Part shown: positions 32,531 through 44,400 of the stretch, piece by piece
Layout of the letters: each line of letters opens with the position of its first letter
How positions within the stretch are numbered: the first letter of the stretch is position 1
Source of the DNA: Sinotaia quadrata
Lineage: Eukaryota; Mollusca; Gastropoda; Architaenioglossa; Viviparidae
NCBI GenBank assembly: GCA_028829895.1
Contig: CM054183.1
Location: forward strand, 17,961,975-18,025,974
Direction: 5' to 3'
DNA: 64,000 nucleotides
Notes under the pieces: model-generated
Databases searched by the model: none
The model's input: only the letters and a program-made list of their open reading frames with translations
What the model was told of the DNA's origin: nothing
Position numbers and translations under genes: made by a program

Positions 32531-33578
32531 TGCAGGTATAGGCCTGTGTGTATGTGTGTGTGTGCGTGCGTGTGTGTGCATATATTTGTTTGTAAATAGA
32601 TTGCGAGCGTGTATCAGTGCATGTTTGTGAACGCACAGTCATTTTACGTGTGTGCAAACGCCACACAAAATATGGCTATATATTACTAACTGCTTGTAAA
32701 ACTCATTAATATCTCAAATAATTTTTAAAGATTACATTTGAAAAGTTATCAATTTATTTGCTTTATTAGACAGAAAGCAAGCTGTTACCGATGCCTTACG
32801 TTTACTTGTATGTTTTTGTGCATAAACCAGTATGTATGTCTAACTGTGTATGCTTGTATATATGTATGTTTCTATGCGCGCCTACACATGCACGCACACA
32901 AACACACATAGATAGATAGATAGATAGAGGAACGTACCTACAGACAGAATGACGTACTACAGAGAGATAAATACGTGAAGAAACATACCGACGCTTAGAG
33001 AGGTAGAGATTTAATCTCACACAATAATTTGTTTTACACCTGCATACACCTCTTATAAGCGACACTTATAAATTGGTTACACTTATAAATTCGTTTACGG
33101 CACACTATTTCATTCAATTGTTTCTGCTGAGGCACAGAAATGTCTTTTGTCTGCGTTTCCTCGAATATCGAATTAACTGATGATAATTTGTTTTTCTCAT
33201 ACTGACAGCGGCGGGCAATAAACTCACACTAGCACATCTATAGTGATACGGTGCGTGAGTTCTATTGCTAGTGTAGGTCTACAAATTTTCCTGACATCTC
33301 TGAAAAGAAGTGGTATAGTGTCGAGTTCAATAGCGTTTGGACTTTCCTTTACAGAGGCGTTCAAACTCTGGGGTTCAAACTCTGCACTTAATACTAGCGC
33401 GGCATTTAAATAGGATTTGTAATAAACTAAAGAATATCGGGCTCAGTAGGGGGGCCCCAGATACATATTTATTTTTCGAGTTTGGAACGAAGACTTCGAT
33501 ATTGCACTGTGTTCCTGTCCCGGTTACCAAAGGTCTATTTCTCTCTTGAGATTTCGCGAATGTACCTCGTCGTATGTG

Positions 33579-33580
<2 letters not shown>
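32531..33580. other. No gene seen
   Basis: GT-rich and GATA-rich patches at about 32545-32580 and 32905-32930. The remainder is unremarkable. Confidence 0.5.

Positions 33581-33651
<71 letters not shown>
33576..33651. repeat. (GTGC)n then (GT)n microsatellite
   Basis: GCGT tetranucleotides pass into a pure GT run. Confidence 0.97.
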
Positions 33652-33653
<2 letters not shown>

Positions 33654-33892
33654 ATTCTTGTGTCGATAGCTGGCTGACAGGTTATTACTAGATGACGTTT
33701 ATATAAATTATATATATAGAGAGAGAATGATGAGTGGTTTTTACTGGCTGGCAGTTTTACGTTTCTAAAATGTGTATGTTATTACCACCTAACGCTCGAG
33801 AAAGAGAGAGAATGATACTGGCTGACAGTTTTGTAACTTTTGCAAAAGAAAGATTGCGCATACACTGAATAGCGTCTGTAGTCGTTTGTTAT

Positions 33893-34420
33893 GTTAAAGG
33901 TACTATATTAAAAGTATCATGTTAAAGGTACTATATTAAAAGTATCATGTTAAAGGTACTATATTAAAAGTATCATGTTAAAGGTACTATACTAAAAGTA
34001 TCATGTTAAAGGTACTATATTAAAAGTATCATGTTAAAGATACTATATTAAAAGTATCATGTTAAAGGTACTATATCAAAAGTATCATGTTAAAGTTATA
34101 TATTAAAAGTATCATGTTAAACTTAAAGGTACTATATTAAAAGTATCATGTTAAAGGTACTATATTAAAAGTATCATGTTAAAGTTATATATTAAAAGTA
34201 TCATGTTAAAGGTACTATATTAAAACTATCATGTTAAAGTACTATATTAAAATTATCATATTAAAGGTACTATATTAAAACTATCATGTTAAATGTACTA
34301 TATTAAAAGTATCATGTTAAAGGTACTATATTAAAACTATCATGTTAAATGTACTATATTAAAAGTATCATGTTAAAGGTACTATATTAAAAGTATCATG
34401 TTATAGATACTATAAGTTTC
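33893..34420. repeat. 28-bp minisatellite, about 19 copies
   Basis: ACTATATTAAAAGTATCATG then TTAAAGGT, with 22-27 bp shortened units. Confidence 0.97.
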
Positions 34421-34835
34421 ATGCTATACAAGAGGTGGTCAGAAAAAAAAAAAATTCTTTGTCGCTGGCTGAATAAAATGTTGTGGATAAATGTCACTAC
34501 TGATTTATATTCTCTACCCTCTGGCATTACAATACATTTAGTAGCTTTTCGACGTCACAGTTCACGTGACTCTGGCTTCGCGATGGCACACAGAATTCAG
34601 CATAACACATTTCGGCGTGTCTGTGTGGCGGATAACCAGATGCCCGGATGAAAACATAAACAAGTTATTTACCTACAATAACTTCGTTCTTTGGTGTGAA
34701 CTGTCGACAACTGTTTAAAACCGAAATCAAACTGAAAAGTGCTGTGATTAGTACGTGTACAGGGCATTTATAATTATATTTCGAAGTTTTGTTTAGAATA
34801 GATTTAAATCATAGCCTGCAAGAGGGAGAGGGAAA
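34421..34835. other. No gene seen; small GC island
   Basis: At 34550-34650 lies a GC-richer patch with GACGTCAC and TCACGTGAC motifs (CRE- and E-box-like). No linked exon found. Confidence 0.3.
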
Positions 34836-34837
34836 CG

Positions 34838-34940
34838 GAAGGAGGTAAGAAAGAGAGAGCGAGCGAGAAAGAGAGAGAGAGCAAGAAAAGAAAAAAGAAA
34901 GAGGGAGAGAGAGAAAGAAAAATTATAAATTATGGAGGAC

Positions 34941-34999
<59 letters not shown>
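34838..34999. repeat. GA-rich tract ending in (GA)n
   Basis: Impure GAAA/GAGA sequence followed by a pure GA run at about 34950-34998. Confidence 0.95.
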
Positions 35000-35001
<2 letters not shown>

Positions 35002-36170
35002 AAACAGAGATTGGAACAAATTTATAATATATGCATATTTAGATTTATAAAAATTGCACACTTATGCTAAATGTGTAATATGCCACTGGACAGAGTTAGA
35101 TGTAAATATTTCATTCAAGAAAATCTGAATAAACTGTTAAGTTTAATGCTAGATAAGTATATTACAACTTCAACCTTATATTAACAATACCATCAACAAT
35201 AATAAGAACATCACTGCCAGCAACAAAATAATAATAATAATAATATAAAAAGCATTTATTAACTTATGACACAGCACAATGCCTGAAATAGACCTAATAC
35301 ATTAATATATTACAGTTACGCATAAAATCTGCAGTTACAAATGCAATCCCGAGCAAACTCCTACGACGAGAAACTTACGAGAGAATCAGAGAAAATTACT
35401 ACAGAATTTCACCACCCCACCACCCCCGAGCTCCATTACAGGATTAAAATGTGCAAGGCTGTACATGTATTCATATACAAAAAAAAAAAAAACCTGCTCT
35501 CCCCCAACACACTGCTTTCAAATAAAATAAATAATAAAAAGAGTTGGAGGGTGGGGTTTAACTCACTGAACCAATCGACCTGTAGCTCAGAAACGAGGCG
35601 AGGAGGAAGGTGGTAGGAGGAGTGGGGAATAAGAGGTTTTCAAAAGAGCGCTTGTGTGCATGCCAGTTTGAGCGAGAAAACAATTCATGGAGTTCTAAAA
35701 AGCGTGCACAATTTAAACCCCGATTTTTGCACCTAGAAACAATTGTTGGGTCGTCAATTACACAGCAGCACAATAGTGCAACGCATACTGTAACACTTGA
35801 TAACGCACACTTGTGAATAGTTCGATTACCTTAAACCCGTGTGTGTCTTGCATGTCACATCCAATTCGCAGATCAAAGTGGTAGAGGTGAAGTAGGGAGG
35901 GCGGGTGATTATTGGCCATAGCTCAATCAGTGGCTTCTCGCCAAGGTTTGTTGGCCACGCGGGTCGATTCATGAACAGTTCCCCCCGACATTACAGGGAG
36001 ACCACTCCTCTACGACTTTTTGGATGTTTGCGTTCTCGAGTGCATTTACTTACTTATTATCATATGCATTTATCATTTAATCAGTTCAGTCGTACCATAG
36101 CCAGTCCCCGCATAAATCTTCCTAGCCTTGCAAAGTTTGCGGACTTTGTTTTCTCCTTTAATCTGTGGAC
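35000..36170. other. No gene seen
   Basis: AT-rich then moderately GC-rich (35900-36010). Short open frames on both strands have no recognised motif. Confidence 0.45.
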
Positions 36171-36174
36171 CGGG

Positions 36175-36345
36175 GAAATTTATTCTGTGGACCATACTTA
36201 TTCTGTGGAGCGAAGACCCTTATTCTGTGGAGCGAAGACCCTTATTCTGTGGAGCGAGGACCCTTATTCTGTGGAGCGAGGACCCTTATTCTGTGGAGCG
36301 AGGACCCTTATTCTTTGGAGCGAGGACCCTTATTCTCTGAACTCG
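36175..36345. repeat. 22-bp minisatellite, about seven copies
   Basis: TATTCTGTGGAGCGAGGACC recurs every 22 bp. All three plus frames are open across it, which is a repeat effect. Confidence 0.95.
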
Positions 36346-36935
36346 TGTGCTTGAAAGTCTTGATAAACGCAAGTGTAGTTAGTGCTCGACTTAATCTAAA
36401 TTAAAAAAAAAAAATGAAAGTTTGCACACAAATAAGAAAGAAAAAAAGAAGACAGAAAGCTGAATGATGTGTATGTGAATTATTTTTCCGCACTCTGTCT
36501 GTCCGTCCCTCCCTCCCTCCTTGGCTCTCTCTTTCTATCTATGATCTAGTAAAACTTATTTCAAGCGGTTCGATATAATTAACAAGCTAGTGAGACACGA
36601 AGTGATAACTTCTTTATTACATCAACAAGCATAGTGTTTAGTTTATTTTTTTAAAACCAGTAGAAAATTGTTTTAGAGTTGAAATGGCAAATTTTCCAAT
36701 AACGGTAACTTCTGAAATCAATATTAACGACAGTCAAACCACATTGGTAAATGCAAAGTTGTGATTTAACTGAACGTAAAGCTCCAAGATTTAAAAGACG
36801 AAGACAGAGATTGATAAGAATGAAAAAAAAAAAGAAACGAAATAAATTTACAAAGTAATTCGATATAAGACATTCCAGTGTTCATGCAATAGACAGCGTC
36901 TACATCTAGTGCGCTAGTCAAGCTATGACTTGCTA
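36346..36935. other. No gene seen
   Basis: AT-rich, with a short (CCCT)n-like run near 36510. Confidence 0.5.
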
Positions 36936-36939
36936 TAGA

Positions 36940-37280
36940 CCTGGATATGACTACGAGTAATGGTCCTTTAATTTGACTTGCTGAGCATTTGAATATGACT
37001 ATATACACTGGTCCTTTAACTTGACTTGCTGTAGTCAGATATAACTAGACGTATTGGTCCTTTAATCTGACTTGCTGAGCATTTGAATATGACTACATAT
37101 ACTGGTCCTTTAACTTGACTTGCTGTAGTCAGATATAACTAGATGTATTGGTCCTTTAATTAATTTGTTTGAGTGGTTGATGTAACTACACGCAATGGTC
37201 TTTTAATTTGATTTGAATAGTATGTGATGATAACAGACCTTTAATTTGCTGTAGCGTCTAATGTAATGTACGTATTGGTC
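36940..37280. repeat. About 55-60 bp degenerate minisatellite
   Basis: TGGTCCTTTAATTTGACTTG followed by CTG-GCATTTGAATATGACTA variants, about six copies. Confidence 0.85.
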
Positions 37281-39200
37281 CTCCAAAATGACGACGAAGA
37301 CAGGTGCGCGCGTTACCTGTCTGAGCGTGACTGTTATCTCTGTGAACGCTGTGGAGTTGGACAAATCTATAAGCCTGCGTCAGTTTTGTCTTTATGGAAG
37401 AATGATTTGGTTCCATTGACACATTGTGAAGCAGCCAGAACTGAAGAGATACCTTTGCTGTGCTGGCCATAGTAAGCTAACTGTGACTTTGGCAACTCAC
37501 CTACACATACCACAGTCCCCTCCCCCCCAAAAAAAAAAAAAAAAGAAAAACAATAAAGAGATAATGGGTTAAAAGAAAAGTCGTGTTCAAGAAATTAATT
37601 GTCATGAAAAATGATTGTCTTAGATTAATTATATAAGTGCTTTGAACAACAGAGCAGATGAGCAGGTTCACGCTCTAAAAACAACTAACTTTTACTTTTA
37701 ATTCCATTCCCTACTTTCGTGGTTTACTCAGATATTTTAGCGTCATACCCAGGGGATCAATTTCCTTCTTCAAGACATCGACTGGTTTTTGCTTCCATCA
37801 CAGTCCAGTGCTCCTCATTCTAAATATTAAAAAAAAAAAGATAGCACGTGGCGCTATCTAGGCAGAGGCGGAACCGTGTGGTGTCAAGACGACGAGAAAG
37901 ATCAGTCTAGCTCTTTCATCTTCAGTACAGTCAATCGGGGTCCAAGCAACAGCAGTTTGAGAAGACGGTTTTGTTACTAGAGATGCAGATTGTCAACGAT
38001 CTCTGTATCCAAACCAGCAATGTCTGGCGCCAGAGTGATTAACTACATGAGAATGCGCTTCAAGTTATCTGTCATCTAGTGGCTCGATCTTCACCGTAGA
38101 GAAATCGGCCGGGCCTGCGATTTTATCCAATCAGTAAGGGAGGGCGGCCACGGGCTCAGATCCTGCGGATGTCTGGCATCTGGCTAGAATACGTCCTCTA
38201 CAGTTGGCATTAAATATAATGGCACAAGTCTGAGTGTAACGAATTAATTTAGTCCATTTTGCTTAACATTTGAAGTGACGATTCAGAAATTAACCAAGGG
38301 ACATAATAATTATCAGTATTTATCCCTGAACGGACGCAACGCTAAGTGTATAATTTTCTTCTAACCACCCACCCATCAACATGCAGAAACAAAGAAAGAA
38401 AGAAAAGTAGATACAAATATACAAGATCATAAAGAGCATTTTTTTTTTGGCTGAAGTGTGGCTAAAATGTTCTTGCATATCTATGCGGGGACGTACAGAG
38501 ACGAGCAGGCCTACGAATGATAATAGTTTTCAGATGCGCTCTTCTTTGATGCTGTAAAACTTAATTATATAAGCGGACTTCTGCAATCATCCATTCAACC
38601 TAATTCTATGTCATAATCACTAGTGATACTGTATCTTAAATAATTCACACGTTTATTTGAGGGGAAATGCAAAAAAGAAAAAAAAATACCACCAAACAAT
38701 CCTCCCCCCAACACTCCACCAGCAAAATACACTGAAGCAAACTAGTTTCAAGATTAACGTACACCTGTAGTTTTTATGAACATATTTACTAATCTACTGT
38801 AGTTTTGTTAGAATCTAAATAAAATATGAAAACATTTACTGGTGTACTTTCTTCGAGAAAGCAAACTCAAAAGATCACAGACCAAAAATGGTCTCTCACC
38901 ATCCCTTACCCCCCAAAAAAAACAACAAAAAAACCCCAAAGTTCTGTAGCCAGCATTCCTTATCGACAAAAGCAATGCTATTAATTAGAAAGAAAAAAAA
39001 ACCTGATCCAAAAGAGTGCGAACAAGAACATAGTAGTAATCATGCTCTCACTTTGTGCACATAACACACAAAAGGTCTGGAATGTTTTCTTGAAAAGCTC
39101 CCCACATTTTGTTATCGTACTGTATTGGTCGACTTAAAATAACAACGAAAAGAAATGCACACTAAACAATATACCCTCCACGCATAAACGCGTAATAAGT
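37281..39200. other. No gene seen
   Basis: Mixed intergenic sequence with poly-A runs. Frames at 37258-37472 on both strands overlap and lack support. Around 37840-38200 the sequence is GC-richer but broken in all frames. Confidence 0.45.
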
Positions 39201-39690
39201 GTGGTCAGATGGATATTTACGTCATCGATGACACGCCAGAGCGTTCTTATCGCGATCGTCATGAAAGGAAAAGATTACTCGCCAGTGACGGATGTCAAGT
39301 GGAGACGACCTTTTCGACCGAGATCGGCAACCGAAAACTAATTCTCGACTAGGCTTAGTCGTCCGTCTTGCTTTGTGGTTGGTGTCTTGAAATTGTGGTG
39401 TTTGAGGGGCTCTCCTTTTGATAAGATTACCAGCTAAAGGCGCGCGCCTCTGCCTTCTTCGCTTTGCCAGCTTGGCTATTTTCTTCTCTCTTTCTTTTTT
39501 TCTTTCCAGTACCAGGCACTGAAAGAAATCACACTCTTAACAGTTGCGAGCGTCTTGTGCATTTGTCAGTCAGTTAATTCCGCAGGTAAACAGTCGTGTA
39601 TTTCCTGTGTAATATGGCTGTCACAGGAACTGTCTTAGATTATGGTGCGAGCGACTGAGAGAAAAAGAAGGGATATAGATCTTGGTGAGT
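39201..39690 (+). promoter_or_regulatory. GC-rich candidate promoter / 5' UTR exon for the two-exon gene
   Basis: A GC-richer island holds TTACGTCA (39218), the palindrome GTCATCGATGAC (39221-39232) and the palindrome AGGCGCGCGCCT (39438-39449). A good donor-like CTTG|GTGAGT follows at 39685. The next plus-strand start is at 41190, so this could be its promoter and non-coding first exon. No transcript evidence. Confidence 0.3.
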
Positions 39691-41189
39691 CCAAGTGATT
39701 TTCTCCATGTGTTTGGAGAATATAAAGTAAGTAAGATTTTTTTTTTTCATCTCTGGCACTTGGATAAAACACAAGGATATAATAATTATTCATCTCACCA
39801 TCTCACACTATACCTGTCCCGAGGCTAAAGAAGCCTGTTATAAACTGTTGCTGATTCTGACCATAGCGACCAGTATTGTCAATCAATGCACATGCTTACC
39901 ATAGAAACCAGAGATACTGTAGCCCCATTATGTAACCGTTCGGCGGCGCAGTCCTGTGCAGCGACAGTCCCTTCGAACGCAGTTCAGGATACGTGTTAGC
40001 AAAAATAATGAAAGTTGCCTACTGCTGCAGGTGATTGATTATATTTTAAGTTGTGCACACTTCCGAACGTCAGACGTGTATTTTATCTGCTCAAAGAAAG
40101 AAAAAACCCAACAAAAAAACCCGGATCCGTTGCTGTAGATAAATAATGTAGAAGGCTTACATAAATAGGAATATTTTTCTTTTTGATCTGAAAGAATCAC
40201 ATTTCTTGCCAACTCTTAAATATATAAATGTGATGATAAATCAAGCTTGAAGACAAAATGAAATGAGTACCTGCAAGTTGGCTTCCGACGCTGGCGAATG
40301 AAAGTCAGCGGGAATTAAGTCCCCTTAACAAAGCTTAAATTAAGCCTCCGTAACAAAGACCCCTGAAAGCAGATCTTCCAGCCAACTGACTTTCCTCACT
40401 GACATGGAAAAAACGTCGTTCGAAACCAGGATTACAGCAAAGACTGCGAAGTTGACATTTCATTTTGAGTATGCCATTTCTTTTATTCACCCTTTGTGAT
40501 AAGCACAAACAAGTGAAGATAAATTCTGAATCTGTTCTGACTGTAAATTATTTAAGTTTGAATGATGGCATAATAAATAAGTTCAACAAAGAACAGCAGG
40601 TAGAAGAGATAGCAAAAGAAAATATGTAAGTCGTTTTTAAAACCCACAGAACACTTTTAAAGAATTTTTTACAACCGTTGAAAGGAGGGCTAATAAATTT
40701 CGTGCTGTTCATGAATGCAGCACAAACATTTGACAAGTGGTTTTTTTTCTTCTTGTTTTTCATGCATAGAATTCTAGTGTGTTACAGTCGCATGGATTTA
40801 AATTACGATTAGACTCGGTCAACAACCACAGATCTCGTGCAGAAGGAGATAAACACTCGTGCTATTGTGAAAAGATTTAGCAAAGAGACAATAACAAATC
40901 CGGTGAAGGAACAAATCTACTAGTTAAAGAAATGGTCAAAGTAAGTCCACGATCTCATCTTCTCTGAAAAATAAAATCCAAACAAAATCAACAACACTCG
41001 GCTCTCCACTTAAATCCACTGCATTCCACTAGTGCTGGATTTTGCAAGCAACACGTTCATTTCTGTGTCCAGCTATGACAGTTTATTCATCGACCCTGGT
41101 TTGTACAATTTGCTTCCCACTCATGTTACAAAGACACCAGAAGTTACAGCCTGCATTGACAATAAATTGACATCATTGCTATAAATAGA
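39691..41189. other. No gene seen; possible first intron and 5' UTR
   Basis: A candidate acceptor (TTTCTGTGTCCAG) at about 41072 could begin a UTR segment leading to the Met at 41190. Confidence 0.35.
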
Positions 41190-41407
41190 ATGGAGGCGGG
41201 GGATGAAGCTACTTTCACAGACAACGAAGAAGATGATAACGCGGAAGCGATGCTGGACCTGAAGACATCAGCGACTGAAAGTGAGAGCGAGACTGAAGAT
41301 GTGGCAGTGCAGACAACCATTGATGCTTCTGCTGACCTGGCCAGTTATTACCCTGACGTCATAGACCCAGTAGAACCCATTGTGCTGGACCATCAGTTTT
41401 ACAACAA
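41190..41407 (+). CDS. Exon 1 of the two-exon gene
   Basis: Met at 41190 is followed by acidic sequence to DHQFYN and a strong donor. Confidence 0.7.
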
Positions 41408-44400
41408 GTAAGTTTTTTTGTGTTGTTGCTTGACAAGGCAGAAGTAAAAATATTATTTTGTGCTATCACCGATTGTCATTTCTTTGGCGTTGAAAGTCAT
41501 TTTAATTTTTTTGATTAAGCCAGAGTTTTTGTTTTTTTTGTTCGTTAAGTCAGAATTACAAGTCATTTTGGTTTTATTTTTGCTTGCCAATTCAGAGTTC
41601 AAAGTAATTTTGGTTTTGCTAAGTCAAAGTTGAAAGTCGTTTTGATCTATTTTATTTTATTTTCTATTTGCCAAATCAGAGTTCAAAGAAAATTTGGTGC
41701 TTTATTTGTTAATTCAAAGTTGAAAATAATTTTGTTCTTTAAGCAAGAGTCGACAGTCATTGTGTTTTATGTTTGTTAAGTCAGAGTTGAAACTAATTTT
41801 GGTTATTGTTTGTCATATCTTTTGTAACCATTACACACTTAGTATGGCTTTACACCGAATATCTCTATACATAACTTTTGTAACCATCAACGAGGCTTCG
41901 TGTGGCTTTATACATACTATCTATACATATCTTTTGTAACTATCATATAGATTTAGTGTGGCTTTATATATAATATCTATATATATCTTTTGTAACTATC
42001 ACATAGACATAGTGTGGCTTTATACATAATATCTACACATACATGTAGCCACTATATAGATTTAGTGTGGCTGAAAATATAATATGAATTTGCATTCGCA
42101 CTGAAATAACTATAAGTGTGGTTTTTAAGTACAATGAATTTAAAATGCATTGAAATAACCATTAGCGAGGCTTTATAAATAAAGTGAATTTAAAATGCAT
42201 TGAAATAACCATTAGCGAGGCTTTATAAATAAAGTGAATTTAAAATGCATTGAAATAAATATTTCTTTTACCTTCGCACTCCTCCCTCATCTCTTACTCT
42301 TACATATTCATGCACGCACATACACATACCCGCACGCACACACACACACAAATGTATAAATTATTTTTTTTAATGTTAGCTTTGCATACCGTAACGGCTT
42401 TAGGGACATGAGAAGTGAACTTTATTTGAGATGTAAATTGCAGGCGAAGAAGTACTAGATTATTGTAGCATAACAGAACATTAAATAGCAAAGCCCCATA
42501 TCGTTTCGTCTTATCTCTAACGCTGTCCTTATCTAAGGCACTCATTCTTATCTCTAACGCTGTCCTTATCTAAGGTACTCATTCTTATCTCTAACACTGT
42601 CCTTATCTAAGGCACTCATTCTTATCTCTAACACTGTCCTTATCTAAGGTACTCATTCTTATCTCTAACACTGTCCTTATCTAAGGCACTCATTCTTATC
42701 TCTAACGCTGTCCTTATCTAAGGTACTCATTCTTATCTCTAACACTGTCCTTATCTAAGGTACTCATTCTTATCTCTAACGCTGTCCTTATCTAAGGCAC
42801 TCATTCTTATCTCTAACGCTGTCCTTATCTAAGGTACTCATTCTTATCTCTAACACTGTCCTTATCTAAGGTACTCATTCTTATCTCTAAAGCTGTCCTT
42901 ATCTAAGGCACTCATTCTTATCTCTAACACTGTCCTTATCTAAGGTACTCATTCGTATCTCTAACGCTGTCCTTATCTAAGGTACTCATTCTTATCTCTA
43001 ACGCTATCCTTATCTAAGGCACTCATTTTTATCTCTAACGCTGTCCTTATCTAAGGCACTCATTCTTATCTCTGTCCTTATCTAAGGCACTCATTCTTAT
43101 CTCTGTCCTTATCTAAGGTACTCATTCTTATCTCTAACGCTGTCCTTATCTAAGGCACTCATTCTTATCTCTAACGCTGTCCTTATCTAAGGCACTCATT
43201 CTTATCTCTAACGCTGTCCTTATCTAAGGCACTCATTCTTATCTCTAACGCTGTCCTTATCTAAGGCACTCATTCTTATCTCTAAAGCTGTCCTTATCTA
43301 AGGCACTCATTCTTATCTCTAACGCTGTCCTTATCTAAGGCACTCATTCTTATCTCTAACGCTGTCCTTATCTAAGGTACTCATTCTTATCTCTAACGCT
43401 GTCCTTATCTAAGGTACTCATTCTTATCTCTGTCCTTATCTAAGGTATTCATTCTTATCTCTAAAGCTGTCCTTATCTAAGGCACTCATTCTTATCTCTA
43501 ACACTGTCCTTATCTAAGGTACTCATTCTTATCTCTAACGCTGTCCTTATCTAAGGCACTCATTTTTATCTCTAACGCTATGTCCTTATCTAAGGCACTC
43601 ATTCTTATCTCTAACACTGTCCTTATCTAAGGTACTCATTCTTATCTCTAACGCTGTCCTTATCTAAGGCACTCATTTTTATCTCTAACGCTATCCTTAT
43701 CTAAGGCACTCATTTTTATCTCTAACGCTATCCTTATCTAAGGCACTCATTTTTACTTTAATATTTATGAAGGAAGGTGTCTCGGATTTCTTTTTAAACA
43801 GAATTTGTCTAAGCCCTTAAGCTGTCATGAGTTGATGGAATGCATTCCTGTCATTGCATTGCCCTTAGCAGAGAAATGTGATTCAAAGCCTTAAGATGCA
43901 CTTAGCAAAGGAAATATATAACATGTATGTACTGCTCACAGTTAAAGAAATGTATCACAGCTCTTAGTGTAATATTTGCTAAGGAAATGTATTCCAGCTT
44001 TTAAGTTCTTCTTACCTAAGGGAATACATTACAGCCCTTAGGTTAAATAAGGAATTGTGTATGAGCTTTCACATTGATTTTCGGTGAAGGAACTGTGTCC
44101 CAGCCCTTCCATTTCCATTTGCCAAAAGAATTATTCCAGATCTACCGTTACATCTAGCTGAAGTAAAGCACCACAACTTTAACGTAAGAGAATGTGTTCC
44201 AGATGTTGTTTTTTTTTTTTTTTTTATCTAAGAGAATGTGATTCAGCTCTAATGTTATCTTTCGCTAAGACAGAGTATCCCAGTTCCTACGTTGCCCTGA
44301 GCTACAAGAATGCCTAGGTCAAGTTGGTCTTCGCTAAAGGGATAACATTCTAACTAGAAATACCCAACTATAAAATAAATAAAAACAGGAAAAGAAATAT

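Noticed and set aside
32222..32599. 125-codon Ser/Phe/Arg-rich frame
   Set aside because: A 78-bp minisatellite (a multiple of three) that keeps a frame open by chance.
35906..35990. Possible tRNA-like words (GCTCAATCAG, GGGTCGATTCATGA)
   Set aside because: No cloverleaf with proper arm spacing could be drawn. I found no convincing tRNA or rRNA anywhere in the window.
36128..36354. Three overlapping frames with repeated ILWSEDPYS / VERGPLF strings
   Set aside because: The 22-bp minisatellite is open in every plus frame.
37258..37472. Overlapping 68-70 codon frames on both strands
   Set aside because: No motif, no splice sites, and mutually exclusive frames.
42500..43757. CRISPR array
   Set aside because: Units are contiguous with no unique spacers; this is a eukaryotic minisatellite in an intron.
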